DNA of 55,377 bases from Gammaproteobacteria bacterium (GTDB lineage: Bacteria; Pseudomonadota; Gammaproteobacteria; Steroidobacterales; Steroidobacteraceae), in contig PLET01000043.1 of the NCBI GenBank assembly GCA_003137095.1, positions 50,454-105,830 of the forward strand, in the 5' to 3' direction. A program made the position numbers and the translations under genes. The notes beneath the pieces are model-generated. The model was given only the letters and a program-made list of their open reading frames with translations. It ran no database searches and had not been told where the DNA came from. This document shows, piece by piece, positions 19,345-27,155 of this stretch (within the stretch, counting starts at the first letter, position 1; every line of letters begins with the position of its first letter).

Positions 19345-20349
19345 ATGGACGACACGCACACGGCGGCCGGCGGTCTCGACCGGCGCGACTTCATCACGGG
19401 CACCGTCGCCCTATCCGCGCTCGGGCTGTCCTCGCTCGGCCAGCCCGGGGCCCGGGCCGCATCGCGCCCGCACGACATTCCCATCATCGATACCCACATT
19501 CATTTGTTCGACGCCAGCCGGCCGCAGGGCGCGCCATATAAGGGACCGAAGGAATTCACCTCCCACATCTCCCTGCCCGGAGCCTACCGCCAACTCGCCG
19601 CCCCCTTGGGCATCGTCGGCGCCATCGCGGTCGAGGCCAGCGGCTGGGTCGAGGACAATCTGTGGGTGCTCGAAGTCGCGCAGGGCAACGACATCATGGT
19701 CGGCACGGTGGGCAAATTACAGATCGACAAGCCCGAATTTCCCGAATACCTCGAGCGTTATCATCGCAATCCGTTGTATCGCGGCATCCGCCTGAACGTC
19801 AGCCCGCGCAGCCCCTTGGGACGGCAGCTCGAGATCCCCGCCGTGGTCGACAATCTCAAATTGCTGTCGCAGGCCGACCTGGCGCTCGACACGTCCAATC
19901 CCAGCCTCGACTTGCTGCAGGTGGTGGTGCGCATCAACGACCTGGTGCCCGACCTGCGCATCATCGTCGATCACCTGCCCGCCATGGATCCCACCGCCGA
20001 GGAAACCCCGGCCTACGAGACGGCGCTCGCCGAAATCCATCAGCGCCCGAACATCTACGTGAAGCTCTCGGAAATCCTGCATCGCGTGAACGGCGAGGTG
20101 GCGCAGGGCCTCGCACCACACCGCGAACGGCTGGATCATCTGATGAGCGTATTCGGCGAGGACCGGGTGCTGTTCGGCAGCGACTACCCCAACAGCGTGG
20201 GCACGGCCACCATCGGACAGGTGGTGGGCCTGGTGAAGGAATATTTTGCCGCCCAACCGCGCGCGGTGGCCGAGAAGTATTTCTGGAGGAATTCCGTGCG
20301 CTGCTACAAATGGGTCCGCCGCAACGCCCGCCAGCCGGTGCTCGCCTGA
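19345..20349 (+). CDS. Tat-exported amidohydrolase-2 (COG3618-type lactonase)
   Basis: A 334-residue TIM-barrel metal-dependent hydrolase with a twin-arginine leader (LDRRDFITGTVALSALGLSS). Family motifs are DTHIHLFD (first-strand HxH), RGIRLN, the DHLPAMDP His, KLSE and the C-terminal LFGSDYPNS aspartate. COG3618 relatives include L-fuconolactonase, L-rhamnono-lactonase and 2-pyrone-4,6-dicarboxylate hydrolase, so ring opening of a lactone is the best guess. Characterised members are cytoplasmic, while the Tat leader predicts a periplasmic enzyme able to follow a PQQ dehydrogenase that makes the lactone outside the cytoplasm. Its stop overlaps the next start (TGATG). Confidence 0.85.
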   Translation: MDDTHTAAGGLDRRDFITGTVALSALGLSSLGQPGARAASRPHDIPIIDTHIHLFDASRPQGAPYKGPKEFTSHISLPGAYRQLAAPLGIVGAIAVEASGWVEDNLWVLEVAQGNDIMVGTVGKLQIDKPEFPEYLERYHRNPLYRGIRLNVSPRSPLGRQLEIPAVVDNLKLLSQADLALDTSNPSLDLLQVVVRINDLVPDLRIIVDHLPAMDPTAEETPAYETALAEIHQRPNIYVKLSEILHRVNGEVAQGLAPHRERLDHLMSVFGEDRVLFGSDYPNSVGTATIGQVVGLVKEYFAAQPRAVAEKYFWRNSVRCYKWVRRNARQPVLA

Positions 20350-21611
20350 TGGCCCCGCACGCAGGGCGCCGCGCCGCCATTGCGCTGGCCGCTGCCGCGG
20401 CTTGCAGCGCCCACGCCGCGGACCACTGGCTTGGCGCCTGGGGTTTTCCGCCGATCCCGCAGCCCCCGCCCGCCGCAGCTCCGCCCGCCGCAGCGCCCGC
20501 TGCGGGTCAGCCGGCCGCCGTGCCGCGCGGCCCACCGCCGCTGGCGAACCTCAATGGCGTCACGGTACGCCAGCTCGTGAGAATCGCCGCGCCCGCCGCG
20601 CGCCTGCAGATTCGCGTGAGCAATGAGTTCGGCGACCAGCCGCTCAAGGTCGGTGCGGTGCATGTGGCCCTCGCCGCCGCCGATGGCGCCATCGTGCCGG
20701 GCTCGGATCATGCGCTCACCTTCTTTCATGCGCCCGCGGTGGCCATTGCCGCGAATGCGCCCATGCTGAGCGATCCCATCGATTGGCAGCTCCCGGCCCT
20801 GTCCCGGCTCGCGGTCAGCCTGTACATCGCCGGGAACAGCGCCGCGCCGGCGCACCGCGTCGCCGAATGGGTGTCCGCGCCGGGCGATTACACCGACGCG
20901 GAGCGCCTGCCCGGCTCGACCCTGGTGCGCGGCGGCGCACTGGTCTCCGAAGTGCAGATCGTCTCGCCCGCCGCGCGGCGCGTGGTGGTCGCGCTGGGCG
21001 ATTCCATTACCGAAGGCGCGCGCAGCACGGTCAATGAATTTCGCAGCTGGCCGGACCGCCTGGCCGAGCGGCTGAATGCGAATCCGACGACCCGCTCCTG
21101 GTCGGTGGTCAACGCCGGCATCGGCAGCAACCGGCTGCTGCACAATGGTCCCGGCAGCGGCGCCCTCGCGCGCTTCGATCGCGACGTGCTGTCCGTGCCC
21201 GGCGTGTCCATGGTGATCCTGCTCGAAGGAATCAACGACATCGGCTACAGCCACACCACGCCGGCCGAGGCGGTCGGCGCCGACGACATCATCGGCGCCT
21301 ATGTGCAGCTCATCGAGCGGGCGCATGAACACGGCCTGATCATCGTCGGCTGCACCATCCCGCCGTTCGAGGATTCGCATTACTACGAGGCGCAAGGAGA
21401 CGTGCTGCGCCAGTCGGTGAATCACTGGATCCGCAGCAGCGGCACCTTCGACGCCGTGGTGGACTTCGACGCCGTGATCCGCGATCCCGACCATCCCAGC
21501 CGGATGACGCCCGCGCTGCAAAGCGGCGATCACCTGCACCCCAATGACGCCGGCTACGCCGCCATGGCGCAGGCCATTGACCTGAAACTGTTCGCACGCA
21601 AGGAGCCATAG
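20349..21611 (+). CDS. Exported SGNH/GDSL-type esterase
   Basis: A 420-residue secreted esterase: signal peptide (~1-24), a Pro/Ala-rich linker (34-65), a beta-sandwich-like segment, then the SGNH hydrolase domain from ~211. Catalytic blocks: block I VVALGDSITEG (Ser219), block II Gly/Asn in NAGIGSNRLL, block III GINDIG, and block V DHLHPND (Asp394, His397). The whole-length pattern matches the rhamnogalacturonan-acetylesterase-like GDSL proteins common in polysaccharide-use clusters. It probably removes acyl groups from the carbohydrate imported or oxidised by this island. Translationally coupled to the lactonase by a one-base overlap, and 2 bases from the next gene, so part of one operon (19.3-23.4 kb). 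Confidence 0.9.
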   Translation: MAPHAGRRAAIALAAAAACSAHAADHWLGAWGFPPIPQPPPAAAPPAAAPAAGQPAAVPRGPPPLANLNGVTVRQLVRIAAPAARLQIRVSNEFGDQPLKVGAVHVALAAADGAIVPGSDHALTFFHAPAVAIAANAPMLSDPIDWQLPALSRLAVSLYIAGNSAAPAHRVAEWVSAPGDYTDAERLPGSTLVRGGALVSEVQIVSPAARRVVVALGDSITEGARSTVNEFRSWPDRLAERLNANPTTRSWSVVNAGIGSNRLLHNGPGSGALARFDRDVLSVPGVSMVILLEGINDIGYSHTTPAEAVGADDIIGAYVQLIERAHEHGLIIVGCTIPPFEDSHYYEAQGDVLRQSVNHWIRSSGTFDAVVDFDAVIRDPDHPSRMTPALQSGDHLHPNDAGYAAMAQAIDLKLFARKEP

Positions 21612-21613
21612 CG

Positions 21614-22828
21614 ATGGACGACACGGCCGAGACCCTGAATCACGCGGGCAGACGCGAATTTCTTCAGACCATCGGCGCACTGGCGGTGGGCGCCGGCGCG
21701 CTGCAGACCGCCGAGGTTCTGCAGCAAGGCGGTCGGGCGCAGGCCGCCGACGTGCAAGGCGCGGTGCAGAAGACCCCGAGCGGCAAGCCGCTGCGCGGCC
21801 TGTACCCCATCGTCGAAACACCGTTCACCGCCGCCGACAAGCTCGACACCGATGCGCTCGCCGCCGAGGTCAGGTTCATCAATCGCGGACGCTGCGGCGG
21901 CATGATCTGGCCGGTGTTCGCCAGCAGCTGGTCGACGCTGTCGGATGCCGAGCGCATCGCGGGCGCGGAAGCCATGCTCGCCGCCGGCAAGGGCGGCCGA
22001 TCGGCCATCGCCATCGCCGTGCAGAACACCGCCTGGGACACCGCCACCTCGGTGCGCTATGCCCGGCACGCCGCCGCGCATGGTGCGGATGCCATCGTCT
22101 CCATCCCGCCCAACAACGGCTGGAATGTCGCCGATGAGGCGATACTGGATTACTACAAGGCCATCGGCGCCGCCACCGACCTGCCGCTCATCGTGCAGAC
22201 GCGCGGCACCATGAGCGTGGAGTTGATGCTGCAGATGTTCCGGCAGATCCCCACCATGAAGGCCACCAAGGACGAGGTCGGCAATCCGCTCGAGCGCGTC
22301 GCGCCGCTGATCGCGGGCACCGACGGCAAGCTCGCCGTGTGGGCCGCCGGCGGCGGCACCGGCAACCAATTGCTCGAGATCCTGCCGCTCGGCGTCGTCG
22401 GCCTGTGCCCCACGCCGCAGTACGCCGACCTGCTGCAGCAGGCCATGGATCTGTACTGGGCCGGCAAGCAGCGCGAAGCCTTCGACATGTTCGGTCGCGT
22501 GCAGGCGTTCGCCACCATACCCGGCGCCACCGAATACCTCATGGTCGCCCGCGGTGTGTTCACCGAGGACAACAAGACCCGCCAGCAGCCCATGGAACCC
22601 GAAGCCCGGCGCCCCGGAGGTGGCGGCGCAGGCGCAGGCGCGAGCGCGGGCGGCGCAGGCGCAGGCGCAGGCGCAGGCGCGGGCGCGAGCGCGGGCGGCG
22701 CGGGCGGCGCGGGCGGCGGCACAGCTCCGGGCGGCGGCGGCCGCAACCGCGCACCGCTCACCGATGCGCAGAAGCAGCACGTCCGTACGGCGCTCGACAC
22801 CTATCTCAAGCCTTATTTGCGCGCCTGA
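21614..22828 (+). CDS. Tat-exported DapA-superfamily lyase/aldolase, paralog 2
   Basis: A 404-residue paralog of the 10.2-kb gene. Twin-arginine leader (AGRREFLQTIGALAVGAGAL, RR at 13-14), then a DHDPS/NAL-type TIM barrel with Schiff-base Lys219 (MKATKDEVGNP). As in paralog 1, the family GTTGE is replaced (PVFASSW) and the LYNxP segment reads LIVQT, so the two define one divergent subgroup rather than true DHDPS. A Gly/Ala/Ser-rich insert (~334-378), encoded by a repetitive tract, separates the barrel from a C-terminal helix ending TYLKPYLRA. Substrate unknown; a 2-keto-3-deoxy sugar acid is a reasonable guess from its neighbours. It sits between the SGNH esterase and the cupin in the same operon. 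Confidence 0.85.
   Translation: MDDTAETLNHAGRREFLQTIGALAVGAGALQTAEVLQQGGRAQAADVQGAVQKTPSGKPLRGLYPIVETPFTAADKLDTDALAAEVRFINRGRCGGMIWPVFASSWSTLSDAERIAGAEAMLAAGKGGRSAIAIAVQNTAWDTATSVRYARHAAAHGADAIVSIPPNNGWNVADEAILDYYKAIGAATDLPLIVQTRGTMSVELMLQMFRQIPTMKATKDEVGNPLERVAPLIAGTDGKLAVWAAGGGTGNQLLEILPLGVVGLCPTPQYADLLQQAMDLYWAGKQREAFDMFGRVQAFATIPGATEYLMVARGVFTEDNKTRQQPMEPEARRPGGGGAGAGASAGGAGAGAGAGAGASAGGAGGAGGGTAPGGGGRNRAPLTDAQKQHVRTALDTYLKPYLRA
22619..22740 (+). repeat. GC-rich coding minisatellite in DapA-like paralog 2
   Basis: Runs of GGCGCAGGCGCA and GGCGCGAGCGCG repeats, with one block (GCAGGCGCAGGCGC...GCGAGCGCGGGCGGC) present twice, encode a Gly-Ala-Ser linker of about 40 residues. The length is divisible by three and the frame is kept. 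Such tracts expand and contract by slippage. Confidence 0.85.
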
Positions 22829-22846
22829 AGGCGCCGAGGAATTCAC

Positions 22847-23359
22847 ATGAACCCACATCAAGACATAACAAGGAATCGCTCGCTTACCGTGGCCGTATCC
22901 GCGGCTCTGTGCGTGGCCGCCTCGCTGCTTGTGTCTCTGGCCGACGCGGCCGATCCGCCGGCGGCGCCGCCGCCGGGTTCGCCCGGCCTGTTTGTCGGCG
23001 CGGCACCGCTCGCCGCGGCACTTGACGCTGCGAAAGCCAAGTCCACCGATCTGGCGTTGGCCAGCGTCGGCGTCACCAATCAGTATTCCATCCACGAGGT
23101 GTATCGCGGCAAGTCCGCGCCGCCGGCCGTGCATCCCGGCTGGACCGAACTGCACTTCATCCTGGAGGGCAGCGCCACCTTCGTCACCGGCGGCACCATC
23201 AAAGGCTCCGGCCCCGGCGCCATCATCGAGGGCGGCGTGAGCCAGAAAATCGCCAAGGGCGACGCGGTGATCGTCCCGGCCAATACCCCGCATTGGTATC
23301 AAACCGTGGACGGCTCGGTCACCTATCTGGAAGTACGCTTCCGCGCACCCTCACCGTAA
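22847..23359 (+). CDS. Exported single-domain cupin
   Basis: A 170-residue protein with a signal peptide (RNRSLTVAVSAALCVAASLL) and a single cupin fold from ~70. The conserved motifs are readable: HPGWTELHFILEGSATFVTGG (motif 1; His/Glu ligands) and GDAVIVPANTPHWYQ (motif 2; final His). It may bind a metal and isomerise, epimerise or simply bind a sugar-derived ligand; the specific activity cannot be called. A clear ribosome site (GAGGA, 22836-22840) precedes the ATG, 18 bases after the DapA-like stop. Last gene of the lactonase-esterase-DapA-cupin operon. Confidence 0.82.
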   Translation: MNPHQDITRNRSLTVAVSAALCVAASLLVSLADAADPPAAPPPGSPGLFVGAAPLAAALDAAKAKSTDLALASVGVTNQYSIHEVYRGKSAPPAVHPGWTELHFILEGSATFVTGGTIKGSGPGAIIEGGVSQKIAKGDAVIVPANTPHWYQTVDGSVTYLEVRFRAPSP

Positions 23360-23401
23360 CCAGAAATTCGAGTACTGGGCCAAGTACGCGTCGCACCGGC
23401 G

Positions 23402-24565
23402 CTAGTCCGGATTCTTGATGTGCACGTCCCACACCTTGGCGAGGTGTGACTCTCCCGCCGGACCCTTGACGTACAGCACCACGGTGTAATTCTTCTCCCG
23501 GCCCGGCGTCAGCGGGTATTGGTGAATGGGATTCTGTTCGATCGATTGCGTGCCGTCGCCGAAATCCCATCTCCAGGAACTGACCTCGCCCTGCGAGTCG
23601 TCGTGGAAGGCGATGCTGCGCCGTTCCATGTCGAGCACCTTGAAAGACCACAGGGCATCGATGGGTTTGCGGAATTGCGGCTCGAGCGGCATCAGCCGGA
23701 ACGCCACCAGGTCCGATGCGTTGCCGAAGAAGGTCTGTTTGTGCGACAGGTTCCAGAACTTGCGCTTGTTGGAATTCACATCATCGTAATCGATCACCGC
23801 CCAGGACAGGCCGATGAGCTTGTTTTCGGTCAGCACCGACTCCACCGCGCGCTGCGGACCCTCGCAGCCGGCGTAGTCGAAGGGCGTGATCCAGAACTCG
23901 AGCACCAGGGTGCCGGATTCGCCCGGCTTGAAGTTGAACCGGGTCGCATGATTGGCGTACGGCAGCTCCTTGACGTAGTTGGCGCACTCCCACGCCATCA
24001 CCCAGTCCTTGCCCACCGCCGGCGTGAAGATGTGATAGTTCTGCGCATGCACGCCTTGGTACGAAAAGAACGCCTCGGACTTGGAAATGCGCGGGTCGAT
24101 GTTGGCCATGGCACCGACCGCCTCGGGTGTCCACAGGTCCCTGTGCGAAATGTCGATCAGCGGGCCGCCCGACAGATCGCCGTCGACCACCACTTCGAAG
24201 ATGTCGTTGTGCAAATCGAGGCGCGAGAAATCCCAGTAGTTGTCGTAGGCCTGGTACAGGAAATACAAGCGGTTGAGCCCCTTCACCCAGCCGACCTTCA
24301 CCTTGACGTCGAGGTCCTTTGGATCGCGGTGGGTGCCGTGGCCGCCGGGCGCTTCGGTATCCTCGAGCTGATCCATGCCGATGGCGTAGCTGTCCGGCAC
24401 GATGGCCCAGTCATCCGCATTGCCGTCGATGGTGGGGATCTTGTCCGGCGGGAACTGAAACACCTTGAAGATGACGTCCTGTCGTTCGAGCGCCAGGGCG
24501 GCCGGTGCCCCCAGCGCAGCGAGGGCCGCCAGCACGATGCCGCACAGCCAACGCCTCCGGATCAC
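23402..24565 (-). CDS. Exported carbohydrate-binding (CBM9-like) protein with C-terminal PKD domain
   Basis: A 387-residue secreted protein. It has a signal peptide (IRRRWLCGIVLAALAALGAP), a CBM9/DOMON-like beta-sandwich (about 30-250; IPTIDGNADDW, LYFLYQAYDNYWDF, NDIFEVVVDGD) that in relatives binds sugar ends or haem, and a PKD domain (about 310-387; SSWRWDFGDGTQS...YTVVLYV). It is likely a substrate-binding or scaffold protein outside the inner membrane. The start is GTG at 24565, inside the lldD stop (GTGA overlap). The longer frame upstream is antisense noise inside lldD. It is odd as the third gene of an MFS-lldD operon and links lactate oxidation to glycan handling. Confidence 0.8.
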   Translation of the reverse strand: MIRRRWLCGIVLAALAALGAPAALALERQDVIFKVFQFPPDKIPTIDGNADDWAIVPDSYAIGMDQLEDTEAPGGHGTHRDPKDLDVKVKVGWVKGLNRLYFLYQAYDNYWDFSRLDLHNDIFEVVVDGDLSGGPLIDISHRDLWTPEAVGAMANIDPRISKSEAFFSYQGVHAQNYHIFTPAVGKDWVMAWECANYVKELPYANHATRFNFKPGESGTLVLEFWITPFDYAGCEGPQRAVESVLTENKLIGLSWAVIDYDDVNSNKRKFWNLSHKQTFFGNASDLVAFRLMPLEPQFRKPIDALWSFKVLDMERRSIAFHDDSQGEVSSWRWDFGDGTQSIEQNPIHQYPLTPGREKNYTVVLYVKGPAGESHLAKVWDVHIKNPD

Positions 24566-25737
24566 GCGTCCGGTCCCAGGTCGAGCAGGTGGGGACCCGC
24601 GCGGCGCACCGCCTGGCAGCCGGTCAATATCATGGCGACTTCGAGCTCGGCGCGCAGCGTCTCGAGCATGCGCGCCACCGCCGGCTGACCGCCGGCGCCG
24701 AGCGCGTACACCCAGGCGCGGCCGATGAGGCAGGCCTTGGCGCCCAGCGCCACCGCCTTCAGCACGTCGAGTCCGGAGCGCACGCCGCTGTCGACGAACA
24801 CCTCGAGGTCGCCGCCCAGCGCGTCGACGATGCCCGGCAAGGCCGAGATCGGCGAGCGCACGCCGTCGAGCTGCCGGCCGCCATGGTTGGACACCACGAT
24901 GCCCTGCGCGCCCGCCGCGCGCGCACTGCGCGCATCCTCGGGGTCGAGCACGCCCTTGATCACGATGGGACCGTCCCATTCGGCGCGGATCCACTCGAGG
25001 TCCTTCCAGGTCATGGAGCGGTCGAAATTGCCGGTGATCCAGGCGAGGAAATCCGTCACCGACTTGCGGCCCGTGAGCGCGCCGGCCACCGAACCCAAAA
25101 TGTGCGGCCGGCCGTGCAGCCACACATCCCAGAGCCAGGCCGGATGGGTGAGCCCGTCCCAGGTCTGGTTGATGAACGCGGGCAGGCCCGTGAGGCCGCG
25201 AAACCCGGAGCGCACGTCACGATAGCGCGCCCCCGGCACCGGCAGGTCCACGGTGAGCAATAGCACCGGACTGCCCGCGGCCTTGGCGCGCTTCAGCAGC
25301 TCGCGCATATAGCCGCGGTCCTTGATCACGTACAGCTGAAACCACGGCGGCGGCGCGGCGCGCGCGACCTCCTCCACCGAGCAGATGCCGACCGTGGATA
25401 GGCAGAACGGCAGCCCCGCGGCAGCCGCGGCGCGCGCGCCCTGAACTTCGCCGCGGCGCGCGAACATGCCGGCCATGCCCACCGGTGCCAGGATCACCGG
25501 CATGGAGAGTTTTTGGCCGAAGGTTTCCACCCCCATGTCGAGCGCCGACATGTCGTGCAGCATCACCCGCTGGCGCAGGCTGATGGCCTCCAGATCGCTC
25601 ACATTGCGGCGCAAGGTGTGTTCGGCGTAGGAGCCGCCGTCGATGTATTCGAAAAAGATGTTCGGCAGGCGGCGCCGCGCCAGCTGCCGATAGTCCGCCA
25701 CCGATGCGGCGCGACGCAGCGAGATGCGCGAACTCAT
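24562..25737 (-). CDS. lldD: L-lactate dehydrogenase (FMN alpha-hydroxy-acid oxidase family)
   Basis: A 391-residue flavoenzyme of the glycolate oxidase/flavocytochrome b2 family. It follows E. coli LldD closely, by memory, along its length: FFEYIDGGSY near the N-terminus, FQLYVIKDRGYMRELLKRAKAAG, LTVDLPVPGARYRDVRSGFRG, SMTWKDLEWIRAEWDGP, IKGVLDPEDA, and the active-site SNHGGRQLDG with catalytic His and Arg. It oxidises L-lactate to pyruvate at the inner face of the membrane and feeds quinone. The start is the ATG overlapping the MFS stop (ATGA); the ORF runs on upstream but is then antisense to nothing conserved. Its presence fits a pathway in this island that ends in pyruvate plus L-lactate. 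Confidence 0.9.
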   Translation of the reverse strand: MSSRISLRRAASVADYRQLARRRLPNIFFEYIDGGSYAEHTLRRNVSDLEAISLRQRVMLHDMSALDMGVETFGQKLSMPVILAPVGMAGMFARRGEVQGARAAAAAGLPFCLSTVGICSVEEVARAAPPPWFQLYVIKDRGYMRELLKRAKAAGSPVLLLTVDLPVPGARYRDVRSGFRGLTGLPAFINQTWDGLTHPAWLWDVWLHGRPHILGSVAGALTGRKSVTDFLAWITGNFDRSMTWKDLEWIRAEWDGPIVIKGVLDPEDARSARAAGAQGIVVSNHGGRQLDGVRSPISALPGIVDALGGDLEVFVDSGVRSGLDVLKAVALGAKACLIGRAWVYALGAGGQPAVARMLETLRAELEVAMILTGCQAVRRAGPHLLDLGPDA

Positions 25738-27044
25738 GCAGCGACGGCCACGGGCCGTGGCAGCAGCGCATGGAAAGGATCGACGAAGGCCCAGGCGACC
25801 GCGCCCACCAGGCACACCGCCGAGGCGACCATGAACGAGCCGGTCCAGCCGGCCGCGTGCGCGATGACCGGCGTCAACGCCGCGGTGCAAACCCCGCCGA
25901 TCTGGCATCCCATGTTCATGATTCCCGACACCAATCCGGCGGAAGCGCCGCCGATATCCGCGCTGATGGCCCAAAACGCGCTCTGCGCAAAGTACAGCGC
26001 ACCCGCCCCGCCCGCCAGCACCAGGGCCGCCAGCCGCGCATCAGCGACGCGGGTGGCGCTCCATACGAACAGGCTGGCGGTGAGCAGGCTCAAACCCGCG
26101 ACACCGCAGCGCGCGCCGCGTTTGCCGACCCGCCGCACCAGCCGGTCGGACACCCAGCCGCCGGCCGCGGAGGCCACCGCCATGGCCACGAACGGCAGCG
26201 TGGCATACAAGGCGCTGGTTTTGAGGTTCAGGCCACGCACATCCGACAAATATTTGAAAAACCAGGTGAAGAAAATATACGCCACATAGCCGTAGCAAAA
26301 ATAACTCAAAGTGAGCACGGCCACCTGCCCATCGAAGACCACCTGGCGCCAGTCGAGGGGCCGCGGCGTACGCCCCTGCGGCGCCACGCCGGCGTCGCCC
26401 GCTCCGGCGTTGATATAGGCGAGTTCCTCGGCCGTGATGTGACGGGCCAGCGCCGGCGTGCTGCGCACCAGGGCAGCCCACAGCACCCAGGCCGCGAGGC
26501 CGATGAGCGCGCACACCCAAAACGCCCAGTGCCAGCTATGCCCCTGCATGATGGCGGTGATCAGCGGCGGCGCGACGGCGCCGCCCACCCCCACGCCGGC
26601 GAAGATCAGGCCGTTGGCCAGTCCGCGTTCCTGCGAGGGAATCCAGCTCGCCACCAGCCGGTTGCTCGCCGGAAAAATGATGGCTTCGCCGATGCCGAGC
26701 GCGAAGCGCACCGCCAGCAGCAGCCCCAGCGCCCCGGCGATGCCGCTCGGCACCGCCGGCAGCAGCGCGGTGAACACGCTCCACCACAGGATCGCCATGC
26801 CGATGGCGCGCGCCGCGCCGATGCGGTCCGCGATGCGCCCGGCGAGCGGCTGCGACAGCGCATAGCCCAGGATGAAGGCGCTGAAAACCGCGCCGAGCTG
26901 CACGTCGCTCAGCGAGAATTCCCGCTGCAGCGAGGAGGCCGCGACGGAGATGTTGTTGCGGTCCAGAAAGGAAACGGCTGCGACCACGAAGGTGCAGAAG
27001 ATCACCACCCAGCGTCTGCGCCCGTTGGGCTTGTTCGCGCTCAT
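25734..27044 (-). CDS. MFS transporter, anion:cation symporter (ACS) type
   Basis: A 436-residue, 12-helix inner-membrane carrier. The opening pattern (FLDRNNISVAA, then GAVFSAFILGYALSQPLAGRIADRIGAARAI) is that of the ACS family, which contains hexuronate, galactonate, glucarate and phthalate carriers. A long central loop (~200-230) separates the halves. It probably imports a sugar acid or 2-keto-3-deoxy acid with protons. GGGGAG lies eight bases before the ATG. It overlaps lldD by four bases, so carrier and lactate dehydrogenase are co-translated. It is divergent from the second PQQ dehydrogenase gene. The minus-strand frame continues past this start for another 3.3 kb, but only as antisense of other genes. 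Confidence 0.92.
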   Translation of the reverse strand: MSANKPNGRRRWVVIFCTFVVAAVSFLDRNNISVAASSLQREFSLSDVQLGAVFSAFILGYALSQPLAGRIADRIGAARAIGMAILWWSVFTALLPAVPSGIAGALGLLLAVRFALGIGEAIIFPASNRLVASWIPSQERGLANGLIFAGVGVGGAVAPPLITAIMQGHSWHWAFWVCALIGLAAWVLWAALVRSTPALARHITAEELAYINAGAGDAGVAPQGRTPRPLDWRQVVFDGQVAVLTLSYFCYGYVAYIFFTWFFKYLSDVRGLNLKTSALYATLPFVAMAVASAAGGWVSDRLVRRVGKRGARCGVAGLSLLTASLFVWSATRVADARLAALVLAGGAGALYFAQSAFWAISADIGGASAGLVSGIMNMGCQIGGVCTAALTPVIAHAAGWTGSFMVASAVCLVGAVAWAFVDPFHALLPRPVAVAA

Positions 27045-27107
27045 CCCGTATGCTCCCCGCCGCTCCCGCGGCCTTAGGTTTATAGCGCATCCGCCGTATT
27101 CGTATAA

Positions 27108-27119
27108 ATGGGACGCCAT
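27108..27119 (+). promoter_or_regulatory. Candidate island operator motif between MFS and PQQ dehydrogenase genes
   Basis: ATGGGACGCCAT fits WTGNGACGYYWT. Just downstream lies a separate inverted repeat GTATGT (27124-27129) / ACATAC (27144-27149). Both are in the 111-base divergent promoter region if PQQ gene translation starts at 27156. Confidence 0.4.
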
Positions 27120-27155
27120 TGTAGTATGTGGAACGGCGTAGTAACATACCGCCGC

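Noticed and set aside
22619-22740. Possible CRISPR-like array
   Set aside because: The repeats are short, contiguous and inside a coding frame, with no spacers.
10217-22828. Lysine biosynthesis (dapA) assignment for the two DapA-like genes
   Set aside because: Tat leaders, lost GTTGE and LYNxP motifs and the catabolic neighbourhood do not fit dihydrodipicolinate synthase.
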